From NCBI GenBank assembly GCA_946410505.1, contig CAMKAP010000028.1, positions 1-13,918 of the forward strand: 13,918 nucleotides of DNA, in the 5' to 3' direction. The translations under genes were made by a program, and so were the position numbers. This document shows positions 6,131 to 13,918 of the stretch, piece by piece. The stretch's first letter is position 1, and every line of letters starts with the position of its first letter. This DNA comes from an uncultured Clostridia bacterium (GTDB taxonomy: Bacteria; Bacillota_A; Clostridia; Oscillospirales; Oscillospiraceae). Below the pieces are notes generated by a model that saw nothing but the letters and a program-made list of their open reading frames with translations, ran no database searches and was not told the origin of the DNA.

Positions 6131-7165
6131 ATGGAATACGAAAAAATCGTACTGAATCAAGAGCGAAATGTCACCCTGACCGCTATGGTTCAGGGCGTTG
6201 GCGGCGAGTTCCGCGGCATCGAGGCCCGCCCCGCCGTGCTGGTGATCCCCGGCGGCGGCTACATGTTCTGCTCCGACCGGGAGGCTGACCCCGTGGCGGC
6301 CGCCTACCTGCGCGCGGGCTATCACGCCTTCATCCTGCGCTACTCCGTGGGGGCGGACGCGGTGTGGCCCCGGCCTCTGCAGGACTATGAGGAGGCTATG
6401 GCGCTCATTGACGCACACGCGGAAGAATGGCATGTGCTGCGGGACAAGATCGCCGTCGTCGGCTTTTCCGCCGGCGGCCATCTGGCCGGCGCCGCGGCCA
6501 CGCTGGCAAAGCGCCGCCCGGCTGCCGCCGTCCTGGGCTATGCCGTGCTGCGGGAGGACACCGCCCACGAGCTGGGGGAGGACAAGCCCTCCATCGTCGA
6601 GGCGGTGGACGAGAACACCTGCCCCTGCTTCCTCTTCGCCACCCGGACCGACAGTGTGGTGCTCATCCAGAATACCCTGGATATGATGAACGCCCTGAAC
6701 CGCTTCCAGACCGGCTTCGAGTGTCACATCTATCCTTACGGCCCCCACGGTTTTTCCACCGGCGATCCCTCCATCCAGGGGCTGGAGACCGTCTTTCCGC
6801 GCCGCGCCGAGAACTGGGTGGAGGACAGCATCGCCTTCCTGCGGGATCTCTTCGGCGACTTTGGCTCCCAGGGCATGACAGAGCCCAGGCTTCGCGCCCA
6901 TGTCAACGACGACGCCATGGCCTGGCTCAGTCTGGACTGCAGTATCGCCCGCATTTTCGGCAATCCCGAGGCCCGGCGGGTGCTGGCCCCCACCATCGGG
7001 GAAATGCGCAAGAAGATCACGCCCTTCAGCCCGGAGATGACGTTTGAGGACATGATGCAGGCCCTCGGCAAGATGACCCTGCGGGAGCTGCTGGCCGAGC
7101 GGGGCATCGACACCGACCGTTTTGAGGAACTGAATGCCGCCCTGCACAAGATCCCCAACATCTGA
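6131..7165 (+). CDS. Alpha/beta-hydrolase fold esterase (acetyl-xylan/glycoside esterase-like) with extra C-terminal region
   Basis: A 344-residue cytoplasmic serine esterase. The N-terminal 240 residues are a standard alpha/beta hydrolase: oxyanion loop P40-GGG-Y44, nucleophile S113 in GFSAGG (111-116), acid D174 in TRTDSVV and histidine H206 in GPHGFS. This resembles the Axe/BD-FAE-type carbohydrate esterases that remove acetyl or other acyl groups from sugars. Residues about 245-344 form a second, helical region with no family I recognise, making the protein some 70-100 residues longer than simple relatives. It begins 70 bp after the transporter and ends 15 bp before the GH43 gene. Its likely role is removing acyl groups from imported glycosides before the glycosidases act (inference). 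CGG arginine codons appear here, unlike in the transporter. Confidence 0.88.
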   Translation: MEYEKIVLNQERNVTLTAMVQGVGGEFRGIEARPAVLVIPGGGYMFCSDREADPVAAAYLRAGYHAFILRYSVGADAVWPRPLQDYEEAMALIDAHAEEWHVLRDKIAVVGFSAGGHLAGAAATLAKRRPAAAVLGYAVLREDTAHELGEDKPSIVEAVDENTCPCFLFATRTDSVVLIQNTLDMMNALNRFQTGFECHIYPYGPHGFSTGDPSIQGLETVFPRRAENWVEDSIAFLRDLFGDFGSQGMTEPRLRAHVNDDAMAWLSLDCSIARIFGNPEARRVLAPTIGEMRKKITPFSPEMTFEDMMQALGKMTLRELLAERGIDTDRFEELNAALHKIPNI

Positions 7166-7167
7166 TC

Positions 7168-7174
7168 AGGAGAG
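7168..7174 (+). promoter_or_regulatory. Ribosome binding site that decides the GH43 start
   Basis: AGGAGAG is six bases before ATG 7181 and directly abuts an in-frame TTG at 7175. The spacing makes 7181 the real start and leaves TTG too close to be used. Confidence 0.8.
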
Positions 7175-7180
7175 TTGAAC

Positions 7181-8803
7181 ATGGAACACGGGCTTCACAA
7201 TCCCATTCTCCCCGGCTTCTATCCGGACCCCTCGATCTGCCGGGTGGGGGAGGATTTCTATCTCGTCTGCTCCAGCTTTGAGCTCTGCCCCGGCATCCCC
7301 CTGTTTCACAGCCGGGATCTGCAGCATTGGGAGCAGCTGGGCTATGTGATGACGCCGGAGAACGGCTTTCATGTGGAGAAAAACTGCGGAAACGGCGGGG
7401 TCATGGCCCCGACGATCCGCTATCACAACGGCACCTTCTATCTCATCAACTGCAATTTCGGCGACCGGGGCAACTTCATTGTCACGGCCAAGGACCCCGC
7501 CGGCCCCTGGTCCGAGCCCCACTGGCTGACCGACGTGCCCGGCATCGATGCCTCCATCTTCTTCGATACCGACGGCGAGTGTATCATCATGGGCACGGCG
7601 CAGAACTGGCCGGACGGCAAGGGCGGCCTGCGCCAGGGCATTTGGGCGGCAAAATATGATATTGAGAACTTCCGCATGGCCGGCGAGCCCCACGCCCTCT
7701 GGGGCGGCGCGATGGCGGGCGTGGCCTCACCCGAGGCGCCGCATATCTACCACATCGGCAAGTACTACTATCTGCTCATCGCCGAGGGCGGCACCGAGCA
7801 GTACCACTCTGCCACCGTGGCCCGCAGCGAATCGGTCTTCGGCCCCTACGAGGGCTGCAAAGCCAATCCCGTTCTGACCATGCGCCACCTGGGGCAGCGC
7901 GCCGCCATCCAGAACGCGGGCCACGCGGACCTGGTCGACCTCCCGGACGGCAGCTGGTACGCCGTGTTCCTGGCCTCCCGGCTGATCGGCGGCGAGAGCA
8001 AGAACCTGGGCCGCGAGACCTTTATCGTCCCGGTTCGCTGGGAGCTGGACTGGCCCCTCTTCACCCCGGACACCGGCAAGGTGGAGTGGGAATACGACTT
8101 CCCGGAGAGCCTGCCCTGGACGGAAAAGTCCAAAAAACCGCTGCGAGACGATTTTCGCGCCGGGCTGGGCCTGGACTGGTGCTTCTGGGGCAGACCCTAT
8201 GAGAAGTTCTGGGAGACCGGCAAAGACGGCCTCTCCCTCCGCTGCTTGAAGCAGGCCCTGGCCGACCCGCTGCAGCCCATGAGCATGGAGGTCACGCATT
8301 CGGAGGAAGCCTTTGTCTCCTTCGTTGCCCGGCGCCGCCTGCAGCCCCACTGCCGCTTTACGACCAGGCTGCGCTTTGCGCCCCGCGGCACGGAGAGTGC
8401 CGGTATCGCCGTGGTGCAGGCTATGAACCACCAGATTCATCTGCAGCTTGCCCGGGAGAACGGACAAACCGTGCTGCAGCTGCTGCGCTTCACCGCCGAC
8501 TATGCGCTGCCGCCCTACATTCCGGGCTTTAGCGCGGTGACAAAGCGGGAAGTGCTGGCGTCGGCGCCCTGGGAGGGCGAAGAGGTCGTGCTGGAGATGG
8601 AGCTTTGCGGGAACGACTATATCTTCCGCTTTGGCGCGGACGAAACGCAGCTTGCCGAGCTGGCCCGTGCCGACGGCGCCGCCATCAACCCGGAAAAGGT
8701 GGGCTGCATGGTGGGCGAGATGCTGGGCCTGTTTGCAAGCGGCAACGGTACGGACAGCGATAACCGCGCCGTCTTTGCCTGGGCGGAATACGAAGATTTT
8801 TAA
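7181..8803 (+). CDS. Glycoside hydrolase family 43, beta-xylosidase/alpha-arabinofuranosidase type
   Basis: A 540-residue cytoplasmic enzyme: an N-terminal five-bladed beta-propeller (about 1-310) and a C-terminal beta-sandwich (about 321-540, GH43_C2-like, with the family-typical LGLFASGNG near 515-523). The catalytic residues are visible: general base D16 in FYPDPSI, pKa modulator D123 in GIDAS, and general acid E185 in SPEAPHIY; H248 in NAGHAD and the RETFIVPVRW block (278-287) are also typical. This layout matches the subfamily 11/12 type, which releases terminal xylose or arabinose from oligosaccharides or glycosides. It has no signal peptide, so it acts on imported material. It stands 15 bp after the esterase and 9 bp before the next gene. 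Here it may trim a pentose decoration from the glycoside (inference). Confidence 0.93.
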   Translation: MEHGLHNPILPGFYPDPSICRVGEDFYLVCSSFELCPGIPLFHSRDLQHWEQLGYVMTPENGFHVEKNCGNGGVMAPTIRYHNGTFYLINCNFGDRGNFIVTAKDPAGPWSEPHWLTDVPGIDASIFFDTDGECIIMGTAQNWPDGKGGLRQGIWAAKYDIENFRMAGEPHALWGGAMAGVASPEAPHIYHIGKYYYLLIAEGGTEQYHSATVARSESVFGPYEGCKANPVLTMRHLGQRAAIQNAGHADLVDLPDGSWYAVFLASRLIGGESKNLGRETFIVPVRWELDWPLFTPDTGKVEWEYDFPESLPWTEKSKKPLRDDFRAGLGLDWCFWGRPYEKFWETGKDGLSLRCLKQALADPLQPMSMEVTHSEEAFVSFVARRRLQPHCRFTTRLRFAPRGTESAGIAVVQAMNHQIHLQLARENGQTVLQLLRFTADYALPPYIPGFSAVTKREVLASAPWEGEEVVLEMELCGNDYIFRFGADETQLAELARADGAAINPEKVGCMVGEMLGLFASGNGTDSDNRAVFAWAEYEDF

Positions 8804-8812
8804 GGAGATGCC

Positions 8813-11446
8813 ATGGAACGACCCATCTTTCCCTTCCTCTGGATGCGGGGAGAAGAGGAGAGCATCCTGCGCCGCGAGATCGAAAAAATCGCGCAATGCG
8901 GCATCAAAGCGGTCTGCGTGGAGGCCCGGCCCCACGACGACTTCTGCGGCCCCGGCTGGTGGCACGATATGGACATCGTGCTCGACGAGGCGAAAAAGCG
9001 GGACATGCGCGTCTGGATCCTGGACGACAAGCATTTTCCCACCGGCTACGCAAACGGCCTCATCGAGACGAAATATCCCGAGCGGAAAAAACAGTATCTG
9101 GCCTGCACGGTGGCGGATGTGTTCGGCTCTGCCTGCGAGCACACGCTGAACGTTCAGCGCATGCTCAAGCCCTCCATCGGCTTCTGGGAGATCGGCAATC
9201 CGGCGGACTATGCAGAGCGCGCCAACAACCGCCTGCTCGCCCTCACGGCCCTGCGCTTTGAGGAGGAAGACCGTTTCCACGAGGACGCCGTGGATCTCAC
9301 GGCCTGTGTGGATGCCGAGGGCTATGCCCGCTTCACGCTGCCGGAGGGGGCCTGGCGTGTCCATGCGCTCTATCTGACACGCACCGACGGCGGCAACCCC
9401 GCCTACATCAACATGCTGGACGGGACCTCCGCCCACACCCAGATCGAGGGTGTGTACGAGGCGCATTACGCGCATTATGCCGATGAATTCGGCAAGACGA
9501 TCGCGGGCTTCTTCTCCGACGAACCCCAGTTCGGCAACATCAGCGACCAGGTCTTTGACACAAAGCTGGGAAAAAAGAAAATGCCGCTCCCCTGGAGCGA
9601 CGAGATGGCTGCCATGCTCAGAGCACGGCACGGGGAGAAGTTGCGGGAACGCCTGCCCTTCCTCTTTGCCGACAGTGCGGACAAACAGCTCTGCCCCCAG
9701 ATCCGCTATGATTATATGGACTGCGCCACCCGGCTCTACGCGCAGAACTTCTCCCGCCCCATCGGCCAATGGTGCCGGGAGCACGGCGTGGAGTACATCG
9801 GCCATGTGGTGGAGGACAACGGCGTGCACAGCCGCCTGGGCCTGGGCGCGGGCCACTGGTTCCGGGCCATGGAGGGCCAGGACATGGCCGGCATCGACAT
9901 GATCGGCAGCCAGTACTGCTTCGGCGCTCCCGCGCAGACCCGTAAGGGCATGACCGAGGTGGACGGCGAGTTCTTCCACTATGCCCTGGGCAAGCTGGGC
10001 GCCTCCGGCGGCCATCTGGACCCGAAAAAGCAGGGGAGAACCATGTGTGAGCTCTTCGGTGCTTACGGCTGGGGCTTCGGCGTGCGGGATATGAAACGGC
10101 TGCTGGACCACCTGCTCTGCTGCGGCGTCAACCGTCTGGTGCCCCATGCCTTCTCCATGGCGGAGTACCCGGACTACGACTGCCCGCCCCATTTCTACGC
10201 CCGGGGCCGCAATCCGGAATTTCCGTATTTCGCGGAACTGATGAAATACGCCGACCGGATGTGCAAAATTTTCAGCGGCGGGCAGCACGCGGCCTCTGTG
10301 GCTGTCCTGTACGACGGGGAGCTGGACTGGTGCGGGGATCATCTGCCTATGCAGAAGCTCACGCGGGTGCTGACGGAGCACCAGATTGAGTTTGACATCG
10401 TCTGCCTCGACATGCTTCGGGACCTGAAGGCCTATAATGGCTCTGTCGACGGTGACAGGCTTACGATCAACGGCGTTTCCTTCGGGGCCCTGCTGATCCC
10501 CCGGACGGAGAATGTTCCCGGGAGTCTGCTGGCTTTTTCCCGCGAGCACCCGGCTTTTCCGGTGCTTTTCTGCGGCGGGAGGCCAGAGCGTGTGCTGCGC
10601 GACGAGAGCGGCGAGCCGGACCGTGTGCTCCCGGAAGCGCTGCCGGTCTGTGCGCTCTCCGAATTGCCGGAGAGGCTCGCCTCCATGGATTTGCGCCCCA
10701 TCCGGACAAGGCCGGCTTTTTCCGCGCTGCGGGTCTATCACTACCGCAAAAACGGAAAACCGCTCTTCCTGCTGATGAACGAATCCGCCAGCGAGCGCTT
10801 TGCAGGCGAGATCCTGCTGCCCGCCGAGGAGCCTCTGGTCTGGGCGGACGAGCTGCGGGGCTATCGCTCCGTGCTGCGCACGCGGCCGGAGGGAGACGCG
10901 GTCTGGGCCACGCTGGAGCTTTTCCCCGGGGAGTCCTGCCTTGTGACGGAGGAGGACGGGGACGACTTGCCGCCCTGGCGCGGTCTGTCGGAGCACCTGC
11001 TTGACTGCCGGGAGCGTGTGGATCTCTCAAAGGACTGGCTCCTTTCCCTGGCTCCCGCCGCCGATCCACCGGCCTTCGGGGCGGCGGAGGAAGTGGAGGT
11101 GCTGGCACCTGTGAGCGACGCCCATCCGAGCTTCTCCGGACTCATGCGCTATGAAAAGCGCTTTACGCTCCCCGAGAAGCCGGAGGAGGCCTGGTTTATC
11201 GCAGAGCAGGTCTTTGACGTGCTGCGGATCCGGGTCAACGGCGAGGACGCGGGAATCTGCCTGACGCCGCCCTGGGCACTGGAGATCGCAGAGCATCTGC
11301 GCCCCGGGGAGAATACGATCACGGTCGAGGTCGCATCGACCCCGGCCCGGGACCAGCTCAACATTCCGCAGCCGCCCTTCGATTTCAGCCATGCGGCTCT
11401 CGAGCCCACGGGCATGTTCGGAAGCGTCGCGCTGCGATACCGGTAA
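8813..11446 (+). CDS. Large GH106-like glycoside hydrolase
   Basis: An 877-residue cytoplasmic protein with no signal peptide. The N-terminal region (about 1-480) looks like a TIM barrel of the GH106 (alpha-L-rhamnosidase) type: WHDMDIVLDEAKKRDMRVWI (50-69), DDKHFPTGYANG (71-82), FFSDEP with E237, and CELFGAYGW (412-420) with E413. E237 and E413 are the best candidate catalytic acids. A middle region (about 490-720) resembles the flavodoxin-like domain of other multidomain glycosidases. The C-terminus (about 735-877) is a beta-sandwich, GH2-type sugar-binding-like. The gene starts 9 bp after the GH43 stop; its AAGGAGA (8802-8808) overlaps that stop, pointing to translational coupling. A rhamnosidase or related activity on a decorated glycoside would fit; the family could also be a GH106 relative with a different substrate. 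Confidence 0.72.
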   Translation: MERPIFPFLWMRGEEESILRREIEKIAQCGIKAVCVEARPHDDFCGPGWWHDMDIVLDEAKKRDMRVWILDDKHFPTGYANGLIETKYPERKKQYLACTVADVFGSACEHTLNVQRMLKPSIGFWEIGNPADYAERANNRLLALTALRFEEEDRFHEDAVDLTACVDAEGYARFTLPEGAWRVHALYLTRTDGGNPAYINMLDGTSAHTQIEGVYEAHYAHYADEFGKTIAGFFSDEPQFGNISDQVFDTKLGKKKMPLPWSDEMAAMLRARHGEKLRERLPFLFADSADKQLCPQIRYDYMDCATRLYAQNFSRPIGQWCREHGVEYIGHVVEDNGVHSRLGLGAGHWFRAMEGQDMAGIDMIGSQYCFGAPAQTRKGMTEVDGEFFHYALGKLGASGGHLDPKKQGRTMCELFGAYGWGFGVRDMKRLLDHLLCCGVNRLVPHAFSMAEYPDYDCPPHFYARGRNPEFPYFAELMKYADRMCKIFSGGQHAASVAVLYDGELDWCGDHLPMQKLTRVLTEHQIEFDIVCLDMLRDLKAYNGSVDGDRLTINGVSFGALLIPRTENVPGSLLAFSREHPAFPVLFCGGRPERVLRDESGEPDRVLPEALPVCALSELPERLASMDLRPIRTRPAFSALRVYHYRKNGKPLFLLMNESASERFAGEILLPAEEPLVWADELRGYRSVLRTRPEGDAVWATLELFPGESCLVTEEDGDDLPPWRGLSEHLLDCRERVDLSKDWLLSLAPAADPPAFGAAEEVEVLAPVSDAHPSFSGLMRYEKRFTLPEKPEEAWFIAEQVFDVLRIRVNGEDAGICLTPPWALEIAEHLRPGENTITVEVASTPARDQLNIPQPPFDFSHAALEPTGMFGSVALRYR

Positions 11447-11461
11447 AACAGGAGGGAAACC

Positions 11462-13666
11462 ATGAAACTGACACAGGAACAGAAAGCCTTTGTGGAGAAT
11501 CTGCTCTCGCGCATGACGCTGGAGGAAAAGATCGGCCAGATGAACCAGGAATCCCCCTCCATCGTGGGCGGCTTCGATGTGCCCTTTGAGGAGCTGATCG
11601 AGATGCTCACTGACGGACGGCTTCCCCAGGAAGAGTTTGAGAAGATCATGTCCACCGCCAGGCAGGACTTCCACGAGGAGGACATCCGCGCCGGGCGCGT
11701 GGGCTCCATGATGGTCAAGGATCCCCGCGAGAACAACCGTCTGCAGAAGATCGCCGTAGAGGAGAGCCGTCTGGGCATCCCGCTCATCATCGGCTTTGAC
11801 GTGATCCACGGTCTGCGCTCCGTGTTCCCCATCGCCATTGCCGAGGCCTGCAGCTTTGACGACGCGCTGTTTGAAGAGACTGCCCGTATGGCGGCAAAGG
11901 AGAGCCGTGCCCACGGCATCAACTGGAACTTCGCGCCGATGATTGATGCGGCCCGGGATTCCCGCTGGGGCCGGGTCTCCGAGGGACCGGGCGAGGACCC
12001 CTGCCTCGGCAGCCGCTTTGCCCGGGCCAAGATCCGCGGCCTGCAGAACGACCGGAGCAGCGTGAAAAACTATGTGGCCGCCTGCACCAAGCACTATGTG
12101 GCCTACGGCGCCTGCGAATCCGGGCGGGATTACAACACCACCTCCATGTCCGTCTCAAACCTCTATAATGTCTACCTGCCCGCCTTCCGCGCGGCGATGG
12201 ACGAGGGCGCCGCCACGGTCATGGCCGCCTTCAACGACTTAAATGGCATTCCCTGCACGGTCAACAAGTGGCTCCTGCGGGATGTGCTGAAGGGTGAATT
12301 CGGTTTGCAGGGCTTCGTGGTCAGCGACGCCAATGCCATCCGCGAGTGTGTGGCCCACGGCATCGCCGCAGACGAGCGCGAGGCAGGCGTGCAGGCGGCC
12401 ATCGCCGGCATGGACATGGACATGGGCACGCATATCTACAAGGAATATCTTCCCGATGCGGTCAAGAAGGGCATGGTCCCCATGGAGGTCATTGACGAGG
12501 CCGTGCGCCGAATCCTCTCCGTGAAGGTCTGGCTGGGCCTCTTTGAGAACCCCTATGTGCCGGAAGCGGACATTGAGGCCTACGAAAAGGGCCTCCCGGC
12601 GGAGCATATCGCGCTCTGCCGCAAGGCCGCCGAGGAATCCATGGTGCTGCTGAAGAACGAGGGCGGTCTGCTGCCCCTCGGCAGGAAGCAGAAAATCAGC
12701 CTGGTGGGCAAGCTGGCGGACGCTGCCGACGAGGTCTGCGGCGCCTGGGCCATGGCCTGGAAGAAGGAGGACTGCGTGTCCATCCGCGCCGGGCTGGAAA
12801 GTGCCGGAGCCGACGTGAAGTATTACCCCTGCGGCGGCCCGGAGGGAGAGCTCAATGAGGAGGAGATCGCCCGGGCATGCAGGGAGGGCGACGTGATCGT
12901 GGCCGTGGTGGGCGAGACGGACGCTATGTCCGGCGAGGCCAGCTCCAGGGCCGACATCTCCCTGCCGGGCGGGCAGCGGGAGCTTTTAATGCGGCTGCTG
13001 GCCTCCGGCAAGCCTGTCATCACCGTGCTGATGAACGGTCGTCCTCTGGCCCTGCAATGGGAGGCCGAGCACCTGCCTGTGATCCTGGAGGCCTGGCATC
13101 TGGGCATCCGCATGGGCGATGCGGTGGCGGCTGCCCTGCTGGGGGACGTGAATCCCTCCGGCAAGCTCTCTTCCTCCTTCCCCGCGGTGACGGGCCAGTG
13201 CCCTGTCTACTACAACCATCCCAGCACAGGCCGCCCGGGCAGCAAGAGCAAGTTCACCTCCCGCTATCTGGACGCTCCCTGGGACGCCCTCTATCCCTTC
13301 GGCTACGGCCTGAGCTATACAAGCTTTGCCTATGACGACCTGCGCGTTTCCGAAACAGACGATGCTTTGGAAATTGCCGTATCGCTGAAAAACATCGGCG
13401 AGAGACCCGGCACAGAGGTTGTTCAGCTCTATATCCAGGATGTGGCGGCGAGCCTCGTGCGTCCGGTGAAGGAACTGAAGGACTACTGCCGTCTGGAGCT
13501 TCAGCCTGGCGAGGAGCGGGAAGTGCACTTTACCCTCCCGAAGGCGAGCCTCGGCTTTTATGACAACGAGGGAAAATACCGCTTGGAGGACGGCCTCTTC
13601 CGCATCTTCGTGGGCGGCAGCTCCCGGGAGACCCTGCAGCATGAGCTGCGCATCACCTTTGCCTGA
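11462..13666 (+). CDS. Glycoside hydrolase family 3 beta-glucosidase (BglX-like)
   Basis: A 734-residue enzyme with the full GH3 layout: N-terminal barrel (about 1-375), alpha/beta sandwich (about 390-600) and C-terminal fibronectin-III-like domain (about 620-734). The nucleophile is D289 in FVVSDANAI, the acid/base is E492 in SGEASSR, and the substrate motif K210-H211 is in TKHYVAYGA, with SGRDYN after it as in BglX. Unlike Escherichia coli BglX it has no signal peptide, so it works in the cytoplasm. It cleaves terminal non-reducing beta-linked glucose or a similar sugar; xylosidase activity cannot be excluded. AGGAGGG (11450-11456) fixes the start. It is the last gene before the terminator. 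In the operon it could remove an O-linked glucose from a di-glycosylated compound (inference). Confidence 0.94.
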   Translation: MKLTQEQKAFVENLLSRMTLEEKIGQMNQESPSIVGGFDVPFEELIEMLTDGRLPQEEFEKIMSTARQDFHEEDIRAGRVGSMMVKDPRENNRLQKIAVEESRLGIPLIIGFDVIHGLRSVFPIAIAEACSFDDALFEETARMAAKESRAHGINWNFAPMIDAARDSRWGRVSEGPGEDPCLGSRFARAKIRGLQNDRSSVKNYVAACTKHYVAYGACESGRDYNTTSMSVSNLYNVYLPAFRAAMDEGAATVMAAFNDLNGIPCTVNKWLLRDVLKGEFGLQGFVVSDANAIRECVAHGIAADEREAGVQAAIAGMDMDMGTHIYKEYLPDAVKKGMVPMEVIDEAVRRILSVKVWLGLFENPYVPEADIEAYEKGLPAEHIALCRKAAEESMVLLKNEGGLLPLGRKQKISLVGKLADAADEVCGAWAMAWKKEDCVSIRAGLESAGADVKYYPCGGPEGELNEEEIARACREGDVIVAVVGETDAMSGEASSRADISLPGGQRELLMRLLASGKPVITVLMNGRPLALQWEAEHLPVILEAWHLGIRMGDAVAAALLGDVNPSGKLSSSFPAVTGQCPVYYNHPSTGRPGSKSKFTSRYLDAPWDALYPFGYGLSYTSFAYDDLRVSETDDALEIAVSLKNIGERPGTEVVQLYIQDVAASLVRPVKELKDYCRLELQPGEEREVHFTLPKASLGFYDNEGKYRLEDGLFRIFVGGSSRETLQHELRITFA

Positions 13667-13687
13667 TTTGCCTGAGAAAACAAAAAA

Positions 13688-13733
13688 CCCCCTGCGTGAG
13701 GAGCACTTTTGCGTTCCTCCTGCAGGGGGGTTT
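13688..13733. terminator. Rho-independent terminator ending the operon, likely bidirectional
   Basis: CCCCCTGC (13688-13695) pairs with GCAGGGGG (13722-13729), and inside it GAGGA (13698-13702) pairs with TCCTC (13715-13719), around a T-rich loop. It starts 21 bp after the GH3 stop. On the plus strand only a short T-run (TTTG) follows. On the minus strand the stem is followed by TTTTTTG and TTTTC, a better terminator tail. It therefore may also end a convergent minus-strand transcript coming from beyond the right edge. Confidence 0.85.
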
Positions 13734-13812
13734 GTCATACTGCGGCTCTGTATTCAGTAGTAAATCGGTAGTAAAAATCAGATCGTACCGTGGCTTTTCG
13801 TGGTGAAACGGC

Positions 13813-13910
13813 GCAAAACGGGGCTGGTTTGTGCCCTGCCGTGGCAGACAAAAAGTATCTTTGTCAAATGCGATCAGCCTCCTGAAAAGCCGGTTTCTGC
13901 CCCGTTTTGC
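13813..13910. repeat. 12-bp inverted repeat with a nested hairpin in the terminal non-coding stretch
   Basis: GCAAAACGGGGC (13813-13824) is an exact reverse complement of GCCCCGTTTTGC (13899-13910), 74 bases apart. Between them GACAAA (13847-13852) and TTTGTC (13860-13865) make a 6-bp hairpin with a 7-base loop, and TGCC/GGCA lies at 13837-13846. The 13737-13918 stretch has no supported gene. It could be the edge of a mobile element, a structured RNA or a chance pairing. Confidence 0.4.
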
Positions 13911-13918
13911 CGCGATTT

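Noticed and set aside
7727..10996. A 1089-codon open frame on the minus strand
   Set aside because: It lies exactly opposite the GH43 and GH106-like genes, which have clear catalytic motifs and ribosome binding sites. Its translation is rich in His, Gly, Ala and Gln without recognisable motifs, as expected for an antisense shadow in GC-rich coding DNA.
13836..13879. Short plus-strand coding frame beginning at GTG 13841
   Set aside because: It ends after 14 codons and has no ribosome binding site.

Overview
The window is one long, plus-strand operon fragment from a GC-rich bacterium. Strong AGGAGG-type ribosome binding sites before every gene, a GPH-type sugar transporter, intracellular glycosidases without signal peptides and a GC-rich palindromic intergenic repeat point to a gut Clostridia member, perhaps Oscillospiraceae-like. 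That assignment is an inference; no taxonomic marker gene is present.

Region 1 (38-4614) holds five catabolic genes: a Gfo/Idh/MocA oxidoreductase, a TIM-barrel protein resembling the C-glycoside deglycosidase alpha subunit, a small protein resembling its beta subunit (the family formerly called DUF6379), a second Gfo/Idh/MocA oxidoreductase, and a second TIM-barrel isomerase/epimerase. This set is the signature of the Dgp/Car/Dfg pathways, in which a glycoside is oxidised to its 3-keto form and the sugar-aglycone C-C bond is then broken by beta-elimination. A 103-bp gap between genes 4 and 5 holds a palindromic repeat.

Region 2 (4615-6130) holds one GPH-family glycoside/cation symporter, flanked on both sides by a perfect or near-perfect inverted repeat in the intercistronic gaps.

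Region 3 (6131-13666) holds four hydrolases in close succession: an alpha/beta-hydrolase esterase, a GH43 beta-xylosidase/arabinofuranosidase-type enzyme, a large GH106-like glycosidase, and a BglX-like GH3 beta-glucosidase. Arginine codon use changes at the start of this region: CGG is nearly absent in the transporter and gene 1 and common here.

Region 4 (13667-13918) holds a strong hairpin terminator whose T-run is better on the minus strand, then about 180 bp without a supported gene, containing a 12-bp inverted repeat.

Working model (inference): decorated plant glycosides, plausibly flavonoid C-glycosides carrying extra pentose, rhamnose, glucose or acyl groups, are imported whole by the symporter. 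The esterase and the GH43, GH106-like and GH3 enzymes strip the decorations inside the cell. The oxidoreductases and the two-subunit lyase then release the aglycone from the core sugar. No regulator and no aglycone-degrading enzyme lies in the window. The operon start is cut off by the left edge.
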